Source of the DNA: Myxococcus guangdongensis
GTDB lineage: Bacteria; Myxococcota; Myxococcia; Myxococcales; Myxococcaceae
Assembly: GCF_024198255.1 (NCBI RefSeq)
Contig: NZ_JAJVKW010000023.1
Location: forward strand, 86,553-150,552
Direction: 5' to 3'
DNA length: 64,000 nt
Below the pieces are notes generated by a model that was given only the letters and a program-made list of their open reading frames with translations, was not told where the DNA came from and did not search any database. Shown piece by piece: positions 17,108 to 26,843 of this stretch (position 1 is the stretch's first letter; every line of letters begins with the position of its first letter). The translations under genes and the position numbers were made by a program.

Positions 17108-17118
17108 CCCGGGAAGCC

Positions 17119-17706
<588 letters not shown>

Positions 17707-17736
17707 CGAGGAAGCGGCCGGGCAACCGGCTCCTGC

Positions 17737-17763
17737 ACCGCGGGTGACGAGACGCCCCGCGGT
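17737..17763 (+). terminator. Hairpin downstream of mglA
   Basis: Perfect 8-bp stem ACCGCGGG/CCCGCGGT with an 11-nt loop, 31 bp after the mglA stop. No U-run follows, so it may attenuate rather than end transcription into the next gene. Confidence 0.45.
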
Positions 17764-17821
17764 CAAGGGTGTTACAACCTGCTGCCGACGGGCCGGGCCG
17801 TCCGCCTCCTGAGGTCGCACA

Positions 17822-18550
17822 GTGCGTGTCGCAGCCACCCTCCGACTCCTCGCGCTCGTGAGCGCCACCCTCTGTGGGTCGGCGCTCGCGCAGGAGTCGC
17901 GCTCTTCCGCGCAGCCGCCAGTCGCTGCCGCCCAGGTCCCCGCGCCCGAGGGCGACAGCACCGCGGACGAGGCCTTCAACGCGCGCGTGAAGACGCTGGA
18001 GGAGCAGGTCGTCGACCTGAAGGAGAAGATCTACCGCTCCAAGGCGCGGCTGCTGCTGCTCCAGGAGACGGTGCTCGGCGGTGACGTCACCACGGGCGCG
18101 CGGGCGCACATCGTCCACAAGAACGAGATGGGCGGCTCCTTCATCCTGGAGTCGGTGACGTACGCGCTCGACGGCGCGCCCATCTTCACGCAGCTGGACT
18201 TGCAGGGCGAGCTGGCCAAGCGCGAGCAGTTCGAGGTCTTCAACGGGCGCATCGTCCCGGGCCAGCATCAGCTCGCGGTGCGGCTGGTGTACCGAGGCAA
18301 CGGCTTCGGCGTGTTCAGCTACGTGGAGGGCTACAAGTTCAAGGTGCAATCCAGCTACACCTTCAACGCGGAGCCGGGAAAGGTGTCCACGGTGCGCGTG
18401 GTGGGCTTCGAGCAGGGCGGCGTCACCACGGACCACAAGGACCGGCCGGCGGTGCGCTACGACATCGAGCTGTCGCGCGACGCGGCGCCCCGCATCGATG
18501 GCGAAGCGGAAACGAGCCCCCCGGCCACCACCTCCACTGAAGCGCGGTAG
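17822..18550 (+). CDS. Secreted protein of unknown function, Glt/Nfs-like cluster
   Basis: 242 aa from a GTG preceded by GAGG. Signal peptide MRVAATLRLLALVSATLCGSALAQ, then a disordered Pro/Ala stretch, a short coiled coil (FNARVKTLEEQVVDLKEKIYRSKARLLLLQE, about residues 58-88) and a beta-rich C-terminal domain (GAPIFTQLDLQ, GRIVPGQHQLAVRLVYRGNG). No known enzymatic motif. It directly follows mglA and overlaps the upstream reading region of the next gene, so it is probably a periplasmic component of the same envelope assembly. Confidence 0.8.
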   Translation: MRVAATLRLLALVSATLCGSALAQESRSSAQPPVAAAQVPAPEGDSTADEAFNARVKTLEEQVVDLKEKIYRSKARLLLLQETVLGGDVTTGARAHIVHKNEMGGSFILESVTYALDGAPIFTQLDLQGELAKREQFEVFNGRIVPGQHQLAVRLVYRGNGFGVFSYVEGYKFKVQSSYTFNAEPGKVSTVRVVGFEQGGVTTDHKDRPAVRYDIELSRDAAPRIDGEAETSPPATTSTEAR

Positions 18551-18560
18551 GGGCCCGCCG

Positions 18561-20978
18561 GTGAACGTGTCGCTTCGCGCACTCGCCCTGGTGCTCGGCC
18601 TCGCGGGTGGCGCTGTCGCCCGGGCCGACACTCCCCCTCCCCCGCCGCCCACGGCGCAGCAATTGGAGCAGCGGCTGACGACGGTGGAGCGCCAGCTCCA
18701 GCTCGCCGAGGAGAGCCTTCGTCAGGTGGAGTCGAAGTACAGCCAGCAGCCGGAGCCCGACGAGGCGCAGGCGCGCGTGCGCCGCTACTCCGACGCGGAG
18801 ATTCAGTACCTCCTGGGCGACTGGACCGCGGCCTCCGTCCACTTCTACGACCTGGTGAGCGACCCGGAGTTCCGGAGCCACCCGCGGTACGCGGACGCGC
18901 TCTACTTCCTCGCGGACGCGCTGTACCAGCAGAAGAACGACGTGGGCGCGCGGCTGTACCTGCGCGAGCTGTTGTCGCTGCCCACGCCCTCGCCGCGCCA
19001 CCGCGACGCGCTCGCGCGCTACCTGGCCATCAGCGGCCGGCTCAACCTCTACGACGACGTGGACACCTACGTGGAGCAGGCGCGCGGCCTGTTCGGCGGA
19101 CAGCTCCCGGCGGACATCCAGTACGTCTACGCGAAGCGGCTCTTCCGTCGCACGGACCTGGCGCCTTCCGAGCGCATCGCCCACGCGAGGGCCGCCTTCG
19201 CGCCCCTGGCCCAGGCCCATGGCGGGCCCTACCAGTTGCAGGCGCGCTACCACATGGCGGTGCTGTCGATGCAGGCGGGTGAGCTGCCCATCGCCATCCT
19301 CCAGTTGCAGCAGCTGCTCACGCCCGTGGAGGGCTCGGCCGTGACGACGGCGCCGAAGACCCAGGGCAAGCCCCAGGTCCGCGCCACGGCGGACACGGAC
19401 ACCGAGCGCATCCGCGAGCTGGCGCTGATGTCGCTGGGACGCCTCTTGTACGAGGCGGGCCGCTTCGACGAGGCGCTCGACTGGTACGGTCGGGTGCCGC
19501 AGGAGAGCGAGTCGTTCCCGGAGTCGCTCTACGAAATCGCGTGGACCCAGGTGCGCAAGGGCAACCACCAGGAGGCCAAGAACGCCGTCGACATCCTGCT
19601 CCTGGTGTCGCCCGAGTCCAAGCTCGCGCCCGAGGCGAAGCTGCTGCGCGGCCACCTGCTCCAGAAGCTCAAGCGGTACGAGGAGGCCATCGCGTCGTAC
19701 GACGAGCTCATCGGCACCTTCCGCCCGGAGCGCGACAAGGTGGATGTGCTCCTGCGCGCGAACCGTGACCCGGTGGCGTACTTCGAGCGACTCCTGGCGC
19801 GCACCGACTCCGTGCCTGACGTGCGCACGGTGCTGCCCCCGCTGGCGCTGAAGTACGCCTCCACCGAGCGCGAGGTGAGCAGCGCGATGAAGACGGTGGG
19901 CGACATCGACAAGGGGCGGAAGGGCACGCTCGAGGCGCGGGAGCTGGCCGCGCGCATCCTCACGGCGTTGGACACGCGCAAGCTGCAGACCTTCCCGGAG
20001 CTCCAGGAGGGCTTCACGCTGTCCGACTCCGTGGAGACGGCGAGCATCCAGGTCGAGGCCTCGCTGGTGGAGCTGGAGGGACTGTCCTTGGAGTCCTCGC
20101 TCACCGCCGACGAGCGCGCCCGGCTCGCGCCGCTGCGTCGTGAGCGAGAGGCGCTGGCCGTCCGCTTCGCCTCGATGCCCGCCACGCAGCAGGAGCTGGA
20201 GGAGCGGCTGCGGCGGATGCAGGCGCGCGTGGACGCGGTGGACCGCGAGGCCTTCCGACTGGGCGCGGAGGTGCAGGGTCTGCACGCCGTCGCGGCGGCG
20301 GTGCGCAAGTGGGTGGATGACACGCGGCTGCTCCGGCAGACACCTCCCGAGGAGGAGCAGGAGTTCCTCGTGCAGCTCCAGGCCGAGGTCCAGACGCTCA
20401 AGGACTTGCAGGGGGAGCTGGACCGCACGCGCGGACGGCTCGCCGATGAGCGCAACGGCGCGGCGGCGGCCCTCGCCGGGGAGCAGGCCATCCGCGGCCG
20501 GTTCGCGCAGGCGCTGCGAGCGGAGCATGAGGTGCTCGAGCAGGTCGAGAGACGACAGGCGCCCTCAGCAATCACGGCGCGCGCGCATGCGGTGCGCCAG
20601 CGCGGCGAGGCCTTGCGCGGCCGTGTCGCCCAGGCCCAGGGCGCGCTGCGTGGACGTGTGGAGAAGAAGGCCACGCGCATCCGCGCGAAGGTGGTGGCCG
20701 AGCAGCAGCTGCTCGAGCGCTACGAGGCCGAGGTGGCCGCGGTGGCCGGCAACGCGAAGCAGCTCGTGGGCCGCATCGCGTACGACAGCGTCCGGCGCGT
20801 GCGTCGACAGTTCTACGACCTGGTGCTCAAGGCGGACGTGGGTGTGGTGGACGTGGCCTTCACCGAGAAGCAGGACAAGACGACGTCCATCCAGAAGGTC
20901 TCCGCGCAGAAGGCCGAGGCCCTGCGCGCGCTCGACGCCGACTTCCGGGACGTGCTCACGTCGGAGGAGAGCCGGTGA
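18561..20978 (+). CDS. Periplasmic TPR/coiled-coil protein, Glt/Nfs-like cluster
   Basis: About 805 aa. The GTG at 18561 (NVSLRALALVLGLAGGAVARA) is preferred over an ATG at 18498 because it directly precedes a signal peptide and avoids a 53-bp overlap; TAGGGG is the likely ribosome-binding site. TPR-like repeats occupy about residues 70-430 (YLLGDWTAASVHFYDLV, ALYFLADALYQQKND, SLGRLLYEAGRFDEALDWYG). The C-terminal half is a long coiled coil rich in Glu, Arg, Gln and Ala. Probably a periplasmic scaffold. Its stop overlaps the start of the next gene. Confidence 0.8.
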   Translation: MNVSLRALALVLGLAGGAVARADTPPPPPPTAQQLEQRLTTVERQLQLAEESLRQVESKYSQQPEPDEAQARVRRYSDAEIQYLLGDWTAASVHFYDLVSDPEFRSHPRYADALYFLADALYQQKNDVGARLYLRELLSLPTPSPRHRDALARYLAISGRLNLYDDVDTYVEQARGLFGGQLPADIQYVYAKRLFRRTDLAPSERIAHARAAFAPLAQAHGGPYQLQARYHMAVLSMQAGELPIAILQLQQLLTPVEGSAVTTAPKTQGKPQVRATADTDTERIRELALMSLGRLLYEAGRFDEALDWYGRVPQESESFPESLYEIAWTQVRKGNHQEAKNAVDILLLVSPESKLAPEAKLLRGHLLQKLKRYEEAIASYDELIGTFRPERDKVDVLLRANRDPVAYFERLLARTDSVPDVRTVLPPLALKYASTEREVSSAMKTVGDIDKGRKGTLEARELAARILTALDTRKLQTFPELQEGFTLSDSVETASIQVEASLVELEGLSLESSLTADERARLAPLRREREALAVRFASMPATQQELEERLRRMQARVDAVDREAFRLGAEVQGLHAVAAAVRKWVDDTRLLRQTPPEEEQEFLVQLQAEVQTLKDLQGELDRTRGRLADERNGAAAALAGEQAIRGRFAQALRAEHEVLEQVERRQAPSAITARAHAVRQRGEALRGRVAQAQGALRGRVEKKATRIRAKVVAEQQLLERYEAEVAAVAGNAKQLVGRIAYDSVRRVRRQFYDLVLKADVGVVDVAFTEKQDKTTSIQKVSAQKAEALRALDADFRDVLTSEESR

Positions 20979-23900
20979 TGCGGCGCGTTCTCGCGGTGCT
21001 GCTCGCCCTGGCCTCGCTGCCCGCCGCCGCCCAGGCGACGGAGGCTCCCGCCCAGGCCACGAGCCCGTCGGACCCGCAGGCCCCCAGCCCCTCGGGTGCG
21101 CCCGCGCGGGACTACCTGAATGGCCTGGGTCGCTCGCCGGACGAGGAGCTGTTGCTCCAGGACGTCAGTCGCGCCCTGCGCACGTACGACGAGGAGTCGC
21201 GCGAGTTCAGCCGCGACGTGCAGGGGCTGATGGAGCACCGGTACGAGCAGAAGCGGGACTCGCTCGCGTCCTCGTACGAGAAGGTCATCCGTGACTTCGA
21301 GGCCCAGGAGCGCAAGGAGCGGATGGAGGCCATCGTCCGCTTCGAGGAGTTCCTGCGCCGCTACCCCAGCGAGCCGCGCTACACGCCCGACGTGATGTTC
21401 CGCCTCGCGGAGCTCTATTACGAGCGCTCGCAGGACGAGCACCAGCTGGCGATGAAGGAGTATCGCGACCGGCTGGAGATCCACGACAAGAACCCCGACG
21501 GCACGGCGTTCCCCGTGGAGCCGAAGAAGGACTACGCGGACTCCATCGCGCTGTATCGCCGGCTGCTGAAGGAGTATCCGGACTACCGCTTCAACGATGG
21601 CGCGTCCTACCTCCTGGGCTACTGCCTGGAGGAACAGGAGCAGGTGGAGGAGAGCTTCCTCGCCTATCAACAGCTCATCGCGCGCTATCCGCGCAGCCGC
21701 TTCGCCACCGAGGCGTGGGTGCGCATCGGCGAGTACTGGTTCGAGAACTACAAGGACCCGCAGGCGCTGCCGCGCGCGGCGCAGGCCTTCGAGGCCGCCT
21801 CCCGCGACACGCTCCATCCGCTCTACGACAAGGCCCTCTACAAGCTGGGCTGGACGTACTACCGGATGGACCGATTCGACGAGGGCGTGGAGTCCTTCCT
21901 CACGCTGGTGGACTTCTACCAGGCCCAGGCCGTGGCCCAGGGCAACGCCGAGGTGGGCGGAGACCTGCGCGACGAGGCCCTCCAGTACGTGGCCATCTCG
22001 CTCGCGGACGAGACGTGGGGCGGACTGCCGCGCGCGAAGTCGCTGTTCACCCGGCGCGCCGGGCGGCCCTACGAGGCGGACGTCTACCGCCGCCTGGGGC
22101 ACGTGTACTTCGACCAGACGAACTACGCGTCCGCCATCGCCGCCTATCGCCAGGTGCTGGAGAAGGAGCCGCTGACGCCCGACGCGCCCGAGCTCCAGCA
22201 GCGCATCGTGCAGTCCTACGAGCGCGACCGGATGATGGCGGAGTCCTTCGCCGAGTCGGAGAAGCTGGCCACCCGTTATCAGCCCGGCACCGCGTGGCAC
22301 TCGAAGAACATGGGCGACCCGGACGCGGTCTCCCGCGCCACCACGCTCGTCGAGAAGAGCCTCTACACCACCGCCACCTTCCACCATCAGCAGGCGCTGG
22401 TGTTCAAGAAGGAGGGCCGCTTCGAGCAGGCACAGGCGGGCTTCGCCACCGCGGCGCGCTCGTATGGCACGTACCTGGAGCGCTTCCCGCGCAGCAAGAG
22501 CGCGGGCGAGATGCGCTTCTATTACGCCGAGTGCCTCTACTTCTCGTTCCAGTTCGCCGAGGCCGCGCAGGCCTACGAGCGGGTGCGCGACACCGGCGAG
22601 AGCGTGAAGCACCGGGACGACGCGGCGCACAGCGCGGTGCTCGCGTGGCAGCAGCTCCTCGCCCAGGAGCAGCAGGCTGGCAAGGCGCCGAAGCTCGAGG
22701 TGCTGCGCTCCAGTGAGCGGCCGGAGGGCTCCGCGGTGAAGCCCGTGCCGCTGACGCCCACGGAGGCGAAGCTGGTGTCCGCGTCGGACCGGTACGCCGC
22801 GCTGCTGCCGCGCGACGCGAAGGCGCCGGGCATCGCGTACAAGGCCGCGGAGCTGTACTACGCGCACGACGACTTCCCCGAGGCGCGCAAGCGCTTCGAG
22901 CGCATCATCCAGACGTGGCCGAAGAACGAGGTGGCCCGCTACGCCACCAACCTCACCGTCGAGTCCTTCCTCATCGACAAGGACTGGCGCAGCGTGGAGG
23001 AGGTCAGCGCCCGGCTGGCCAGCAACGCGCAGGTCATCGAGCCGTCCAGCGAGCTCCACCAACAGCTCGTGAAGTTCAAGCTCGCGGGCCGCTTCAAGCT
23101 GGCCGACCAGCTGCTCGCCGAGGGCAAGTACGAGGAGGCGGCGCGCAAGTACACGCAGCTCGTCGACGAGGCGCCCCGGCACGAGTTCGCGGACAAGGCG
23201 CTGAACAACGCGGCCGTCGCCCACGAGAACACGCGGCGGTTCGACTCCGCGCTCAAGCTCTACGAGCGCATCTACCGCGAGTACCCGTCCTCTCCGCTCG
23301 CGGACGCGGCGCTGTTCCGCGTGGCCGTCAACGCGGAGAAGTCCTACGACTTCGACAAGGCCGTCGTCAGCTACCAGAAGCTGGTGAAGGACTACCCCAA
23401 GTCGAAGGACCGTGAGGCGGCGCTCTTCAACACCGCGCGCCTGCTGGAGGGGCAGCAGCGCTACTCGGAGGCCGCGGCCACGTTCATCCGCTACGCGGAG
23501 CTGTTCCCCTCCGCCGAGGACGCGCCGAAGAACCAGTACCGCGCCGCCGTCCTGCTGGAGAAGCAGGGGGATGCGCGCGGCGAGGTGCGCGCGCTCCAGG
23601 AGTTCGTGCGCAAGTACGCGAACAAGTCCGCGCAGGTGGAGCTGGTCGTGGACGCCCACCGGCGCATGGGTGACGCGAACCAGAAGCTCGGCAACGAGAA
23701 GCAGGCGCAGAAGGACTACACCCAGGCGGCGAACGAGTTCGACCGACGCAAGCTCAAGCCGGACACGCATCCGCTCGCGGCGAACGCGGCGGCATATGGA
23801 CGCTTCCAGTTGGCGGAGGCGCAGCTTCGCCAGTTCGACAAGCTGAAGATTGGCGGCTGGGGCAAGACGCTGGTGCGCAGCTTCGCGGTGAAGCGCGCGG

Positions 23901-24364
23901 GCGTGAAGACGGTGAAGGACGCGTACGCGCGCGTGTATCCGTACAAGCAGCTCGAGTGGTCTCTCGCGGCGGCCTATCGGTCCGGCTATGCGCTGGAGCG
24001 CTTCGCGAACACCATCATCGAGACGCCCGTGCCGCCGGACGTGAAGCGGCTGGGTGAAGAGGCGGTGGTGACGTACCAGGACCTGCTCGCACAGAACACG
24101 GCGGAGCTGGAGGACGCCGCGGTGGAGAGCTACGCGGTGGCGCTCGCGGAGGCCCGGAAGAATCGCGTGTCCAACGAGTGGACCCGGCGCACGCTGGAGG
24201 CCCTCAACCGCTTCCGTCCGAAGGAGTACCCGGTGCTCAAGGAGCCCAAGCAGGCCCTCGCGTCCGAGGCCGCCTATCCGGAAGGACTCATCGGCCACGT
24301 GAGCGGCCCGCCCCGACCCTCTCCCGAAGACGAGCGCCGCATCACCGGGGGAGCCAAGCCGTGA
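20975..24364 (+). CDS. Large periplasmic TPR protein, GltD/NfsD-like
   Basis: 1,129 aa from GTG 20975 (an ATG three bases later is equally possible). Signal peptide MMRRVLAVLLALASLPAAAQA. Many TPR units run through the protein (for example FRLAELYYERSQDEHQLAMKEY, LYKLGWTYYRMDRFDEGVESFL, ALNNAAVAHENTRRFDSALKLYERIYREYP, ALFRVAVNAEKSYDFDKAVVSYQKL). Size, signal peptide and position before a TPR lipoprotein, a ~100-aa exported protein and an FHA/TonB protein match GltD (AgnA)/NfsD of Myxococcus gliding and spore-coat machines. Orthology was inferred from layout, not alignment. Confidence 0.82.
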   Translation: MMRRVLAVLLALASLPAAAQATEAPAQATSPSDPQAPSPSGAPARDYLNGLGRSPDEELLLQDVSRALRTYDEESREFSRDVQGLMEHRYEQKRDSLASSYEKVIRDFEAQERKERMEAIVRFEEFLRRYPSEPRYTPDVMFRLAELYYERSQDEHQLAMKEYRDRLEIHDKNPDGTAFPVEPKKDYADSIALYRRLLKEYPDYRFNDGASYLLGYCLEEQEQVEESFLAYQQLIARYPRSRFATEAWVRIGEYWFENYKDPQALPRAAQAFEAASRDTLHPLYDKALYKLGWTYYRMDRFDEGVESFLTLVDFYQAQAVAQGNAEVGGDLRDEALQYVAISLADETWGGLPRAKSLFTRRAGRPYEADVYRRLGHVYFDQTNYASAIAAYRQVLEKEPLTPDAPELQQRIVQSYERDRMMAESFAESEKLATRYQPGTAWHSKNMGDPDAVSRATTLVEKSLYTTATFHHQQALVFKKEGRFEQAQAGFATAARSYGTYLERFPRSKSAGEMRFYYAECLYFSFQFAEAAQAYERVRDTGESVKHRDDAAHSAVLAWQQLLAQEQQAGKAPKLEVLRSSERPEGSAVKPVPLTPTEAKLVSASDRYAALLPRDAKAPGIAYKAAELYYAHDDFPEARKRFERIIQTWPKNEVARYATNLTVESFLIDKDWRSVEEVSARLASNAQVIEPSSELHQQLVKFKLAGRFKLADQLLAEGKYEEAARKYTQLVDEAPRHEFADKALNNAAVAHENTRRFDSALKLYERIYREYPSSPLADAALFRVAVNAEKSYDFDKAVVSYQKLVKDYPKSKDREAALFNTARLLEGQQRYSEAAATFIRYAELFPSAEDAPKNQYRAAVLLEKQGDARGEVRALQEFVRKYANKSAQVELVVDAHRRMGDANQKLGNEKQAQKDYTQAANEFDRRKLKPDTHPLAANAAAYGRFQLAEAQLRQFDKLKIGGWGKTLVRSFAVKRAGVKTVKDAYARVYPYKQLEWSLAAAYRSGYALERFANTIIETPVPPDVKRLGEEAVVTYQDLLAQNTAELEDAAVESYAVALAEARKNRVSNEWTRRTLEALNRFRPKEYPVLKEPKQALASEAAYPEGLIGHVSGPPRPSPEDERRITGGAKP

Positions 24365-24909
24365 GCGGCATGCCTCTCACGCCAGGACGTGCGGTCCTCA
24401 CCGCCGGAGGTGGCCAGACCGTGCGCCTCCCGGGCCCCCTCGCCGGTGTCTCGGCCCTCACTGTTGAACGGCCCCAGGCAGTGAGCGTCACGGGGCACCT
24501 GCCGGAGGATTCGGCCCTCATCGCCGGAGGTGGCCAAACCAGGGGCGTCATGCCGCGCACGCCCACGTTCGCTGCCCTCTCCGCCAGAGAATGGCCCCAG
24601 GCAGTGAGCGTCACGCGGCACCTGCCGGAGGATTCGGCCCTCATCGCCGGAGGTGGTCAAACCAGGGGCGTCATGCCGCGCACGCCCACGTTCGCTGCCC
24701 TCTCCGCCAGAGAATGGCCCCAGGCAGTGAGCGTCACGCGGCACCTGCCGGAGGATTCGGCCCTCATCGCCGGAGGTGGCCAAACCAGGGGCGTCATGCC
24801 GCGCACGCCCACGTTCGCTGCCCTCTCCGCCAGAAGGCCCCAGGCCGTGAGCCGCATGCCACGTGCACAGGGGTCCGCCACCCTCACCACCGAGGGTCCC
24901 GGGCAATGA
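24361..24909 (+). CDS. Repeat-derived ORF coupled to the gene before it
   Basis: 182-codon ORF that starts GTGA on the stop of the GltD-like gene and ends ATGA on the next small ORF. It is composed of degenerate 20-codon units (ALIAGGGQ, GVMPRTPTFAALSA, PQAVSVTRHLPEDS). No signal peptide or fold is recognised. The units resemble the first 20 codons of the GltE-like gene downstream. It may be translated only as a coupling leader, or not at all. Confidence 0.35.
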   Translation: MSGMPLTPGRAVLTAGGGQTVRLPGPLAGVSALTVERPQAVSVTGHLPEDSALIAGGGQTRGVMPRTPTFAALSAREWPQAVSVTRHLPEDSALIAGGGQTRGVMPRTPTFAALSAREWPQAVSVTRHLPEDSALIAGGGQTRGVMPRTPTFAALSARRPQAVSRMPRAQGSATLTTEGPGQ

Positions 24910-25028
24910 GCGTCATCGCTCCCACGATTGGGGACTCGGTCCTCACCGCCGTAGGTGGCCAGACCGCGAGCTTCTTGCCACGCGCGCCCAGATCCGCTGC
25001 CCTCATCACTGGAGGGGCTCCGCCGTGA
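24906..25028 (+). CDS. Forty-codon ORF linking the repeat ORF to the GltE-like gene
   Basis: ATG at 24906 overlaps the preceding TGA (ATGA), and its own stop overlaps the GTG start at 25025 (GTGA). The product MSVIAPTIGDSVLTAVGG... is made of two array units. It looks like a translational-coupling relay rather than a functional protein. Confidence 0.3.
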   Translation: MSVIAPTIGDSVLTAVGGQTASFLPRAPRSAALITGGAPP

Positions 25029-26539
25029 GCTTCGTGCCACGCACGCCCGGGGCCTCGGCCCTCACCGCGCTGTTCCTCTCATCGGGGCTGTGGTTGTCCG
25101 CGTGCACCTCCGCGCCGGAGACACGTCCCACGCAGGATGCGTCCGCGCCCATCGCCCAGGACACGGTGGCGAAGGCACCTCCCGTCGTCGAGCCGCCTCG
25201 TCGGAGCGCCGCCGAGGACTTCGACCAGGCAGTGGCCATCGCCCGGACGGGCGAGCTGACGGCGGCCGAAACAGCGCTGCGTGCCCTGGTGACGCAGGAG
25301 CCGAAGCTCGACTACGCGTGGACCAACCTGGGCATCGTCCAGGAGCGACTGGGCAAGCACGATGACGCGGAGCGCTCGTATCGCCAGGCGCTCGCGCTCG
25401 CACCCGAGCAACAGTCCGCGTGGGACTGCCTGACGCGCCTGTACGGCCGCACGGGCCGCTCCGCCGCGCTGGAGACGGAGCTGCGCGGGCTCCTGGAGAC
25501 GAAGCAGGACTCGGTGACGCTGCGCACGGCGCTGGCCGTCACGCTGCTCCAGCAGAAGAAGCTGGAGCCCGCGGCCACCGAGGCGAAGCGCGCGCTCAAG
25601 GGCGATGAGCGACACACTCACGCCATGCAGGTCCTCGCGCAGGTGTACTACCGCGAGGGCAAGCACGAGCTGGCGCGCATGGTGCTCGAGAACGCACGCG
25701 ACATCGCGCCCGCGGACGCCGCCACCCGCAACGCGCTCGGGCTGGTGTACCTGGCGCTGAACGTCAGGCCGCAGGCACTGGAGGAGTTCAAGGAATCCGC
25801 CAGGCTGCGGCCCGACTTCGCCGAGGCTCGCAACAACTTCGGCGCGATGCTCAACGAGGCACAGGACTACGCCGCCGCGGTGACGGAGCTGGAGGCCGCC
25901 GTGCGGTCCGCTCCAGACTTCGCCGCCGCGCGCCTCAACCTGGGCAATGCCTACCGAGGCACTGGCGACTTCGAGCGCGCCAAGGCCGCCTACGAGCATG
26001 TACTCGAGCTGCGCCCGCAGCAGCCCGACCCGCTGTTCAACCTCGCCATCCTGTACCTCGATGTGGAGCCCCCGGGCGGGGACCCCGTCGGGCGATACAA
26101 GACGGCGCTCACCTACTTCGAGCGCTACGAGGCCCAGGGCGGCAAGGACGACCGCATCCCCCAGTACACCAAGGATGCGCGCAAGAGCATCGAGCGTGAG
26201 GAGCGGCGCCTCGAACGCGAGCGCAAGGATCAGCTCCGCAAGGCCGCCGAGTTGGAGAAGGCGCAGAAAGAGGCCGCGAAGCAGGCCCCAGATGCCACGG
26301 TGACCGCGCCGGCCGCGAACGCATCGACGACCTCCCCCGCGAGCCCCACGCCCCCTCCCGCCCAGTCCGACACACACGCCCCCACGGACTCGGCCCGGTC
26401 ACCCATGACACCCGGAACCACCGCCCCCAGCGCGGTGTCCCAGCCTGGAACCCAGGCCACTCCTCCTCCGGCCGAGAGCCCCCCTGCCCCCACGCCCGCG
26501 AAGGCCGGCTCGGGTAAGCTGGCCGACGACAGGAACTGA
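25025..26539 (+). CDS. TPR lipoprotein, GltE (AglT)/NfsE-like
   Basis: 504 aa. GTG at 25025 is chosen because it directly gives a lipoprotein signal peptide (PGASALTALFLSSGLWLSAC, lipobox LSAC). Upstream open sequence is repeat array. About seven TPRs span residues 55-380 (AWTNLGIVQERLGKHDDAERSYRQAL, ALGLVYLALNVRPQALEEF, ARLNLGNAYRGTGDFERAKAAYEHVL). A charged coiled coil and a Pro/Ala-rich tail follow. Layout between GltD-like and GltF-like genes supports an outer-membrane-anchored GltE/NfsE role. The next gene starts 7 bp after the stop. Confidence 0.84.
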   Translation: MSFVPRTPGASALTALFLSSGLWLSACTSAPETRPTQDASAPIAQDTVAKAPPVVEPPRRSAAEDFDQAVAIARTGELTAAETALRALVTQEPKLDYAWTNLGIVQERLGKHDDAERSYRQALALAPEQQSAWDCLTRLYGRTGRSAALETELRGLLETKQDSVTLRTALAVTLLQQKKLEPAATEAKRALKGDERHTHAMQVLAQVYYREGKHELARMVLENARDIAPADAATRNALGLVYLALNVRPQALEEFKESARLRPDFAEARNNFGAMLNEAQDYAAAVTELEAAVRSAPDFAAARLNLGNAYRGTGDFERAKAAYEHVLELRPQQPDPLFNLAILYLDVEPPGGDPVGRYKTALTYFERYEAQGGKDDRIPQYTKDARKSIEREERRLERERKDQLRKAAELEKAQKEAAKQAPDATVTAPAANASTTSPASPTPPPAQSDTHAPTDSARSPMTPGTTAPSAVSQPGTQATPPPAESPPAPTPAKAGSGKLADDRN

Positions 26540-26546
26540 GACCTCC

Positions 26547-26840
26547 ATGCGTGCCCTTCTCACCCTCTTCGTGCTGCTCGCCGCCGGGCCCGTGCTCGCA
26601 CAGGACAAGTCCTCCGCCACGAGCACCGCGCAGCAGACCTCGGCCACCACCGAGGCCGCCGCCGCGAAGAAGGCCCCTCGCAAGGTCATCCGCCTGGACG
26701 CGCTCACCGTCGAGGGACGCATCCAGAAGCCCCAGGCCTTCTACATCCTCCCCCGCTCCAACCTGAGCTTCGACGAACTCAACCGCACGGAGAGCTTCGT
26801 GCCCAAGGTCGAGAAGAGCGTCGAGCAGGAGCCCTTCTAG
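26547..26840 (+). CDS. Small exported protein, GltF/NfsF-like
   Basis: 97 aa. Signal peptide MRALLTLFVLLAAGPVLAQ, a Ser/Thr/Ala linker and a conserved-looking core VIRLDALTVEGRIQKPQAF followed by YILPRSNLSFDEL. No catalytic motif. Its size and place between the TPR lipoprotein and the FHA/TonB protein match gltF/nfsF. The next start is 3 bp after its stop. Function in the complex is unknown. Confidence 0.8.
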   Translation: MRALLTLFVLLAAGPVLAQDKSSATSTAQQTSATTEAAAAKKAPRKVIRLDALTVEGRIQKPQAFYILPRSNLSFDELNRTESFVPKVEKSVEQEPF

Positions 26841-26843
26841 TCC

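Larger units (their letters stand above)
24361..25084 (+). repeat. Array of twelve degenerate ~60-bp units ending in the start of the GltE-like gene
   Basis: Units of 59-63 bp start at 24361, 24421, 24481, 24541, 24604, 24664, 24727, 24787, 24847, 24906, 24966 and 25025. Most begin G/ATGAGC and contain CGGCCCTCACCGCCGGAGGTGG-like cores (written here as a consensus of two half motifs). A two-unit block of 123 bp is repeated nearly identically at 24481-24603, 24604-24726 and 24727-24846. The last unit is the real 5' end of the lipoprotein gene. The array probably grew by duplication of that start region. Confidence 0.85.

Noticed and set aside
20813..24298. An 1,161-codon open frame on the minus strand, and similar long ones at 837-2363, 5065-6738 and 11839-13032 (plus)
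   Set aside because: They lie exactly opposite real genes with clear domains, have Arg/His/Leu-rich low-information translations and reflect high GC3 bias.
24481..24846. CRISPR array for the regular repeats
   Set aside because: Units are contiguous and all related, with no unique spacers, no cas genes and strong similarity to the adjacent gene start.
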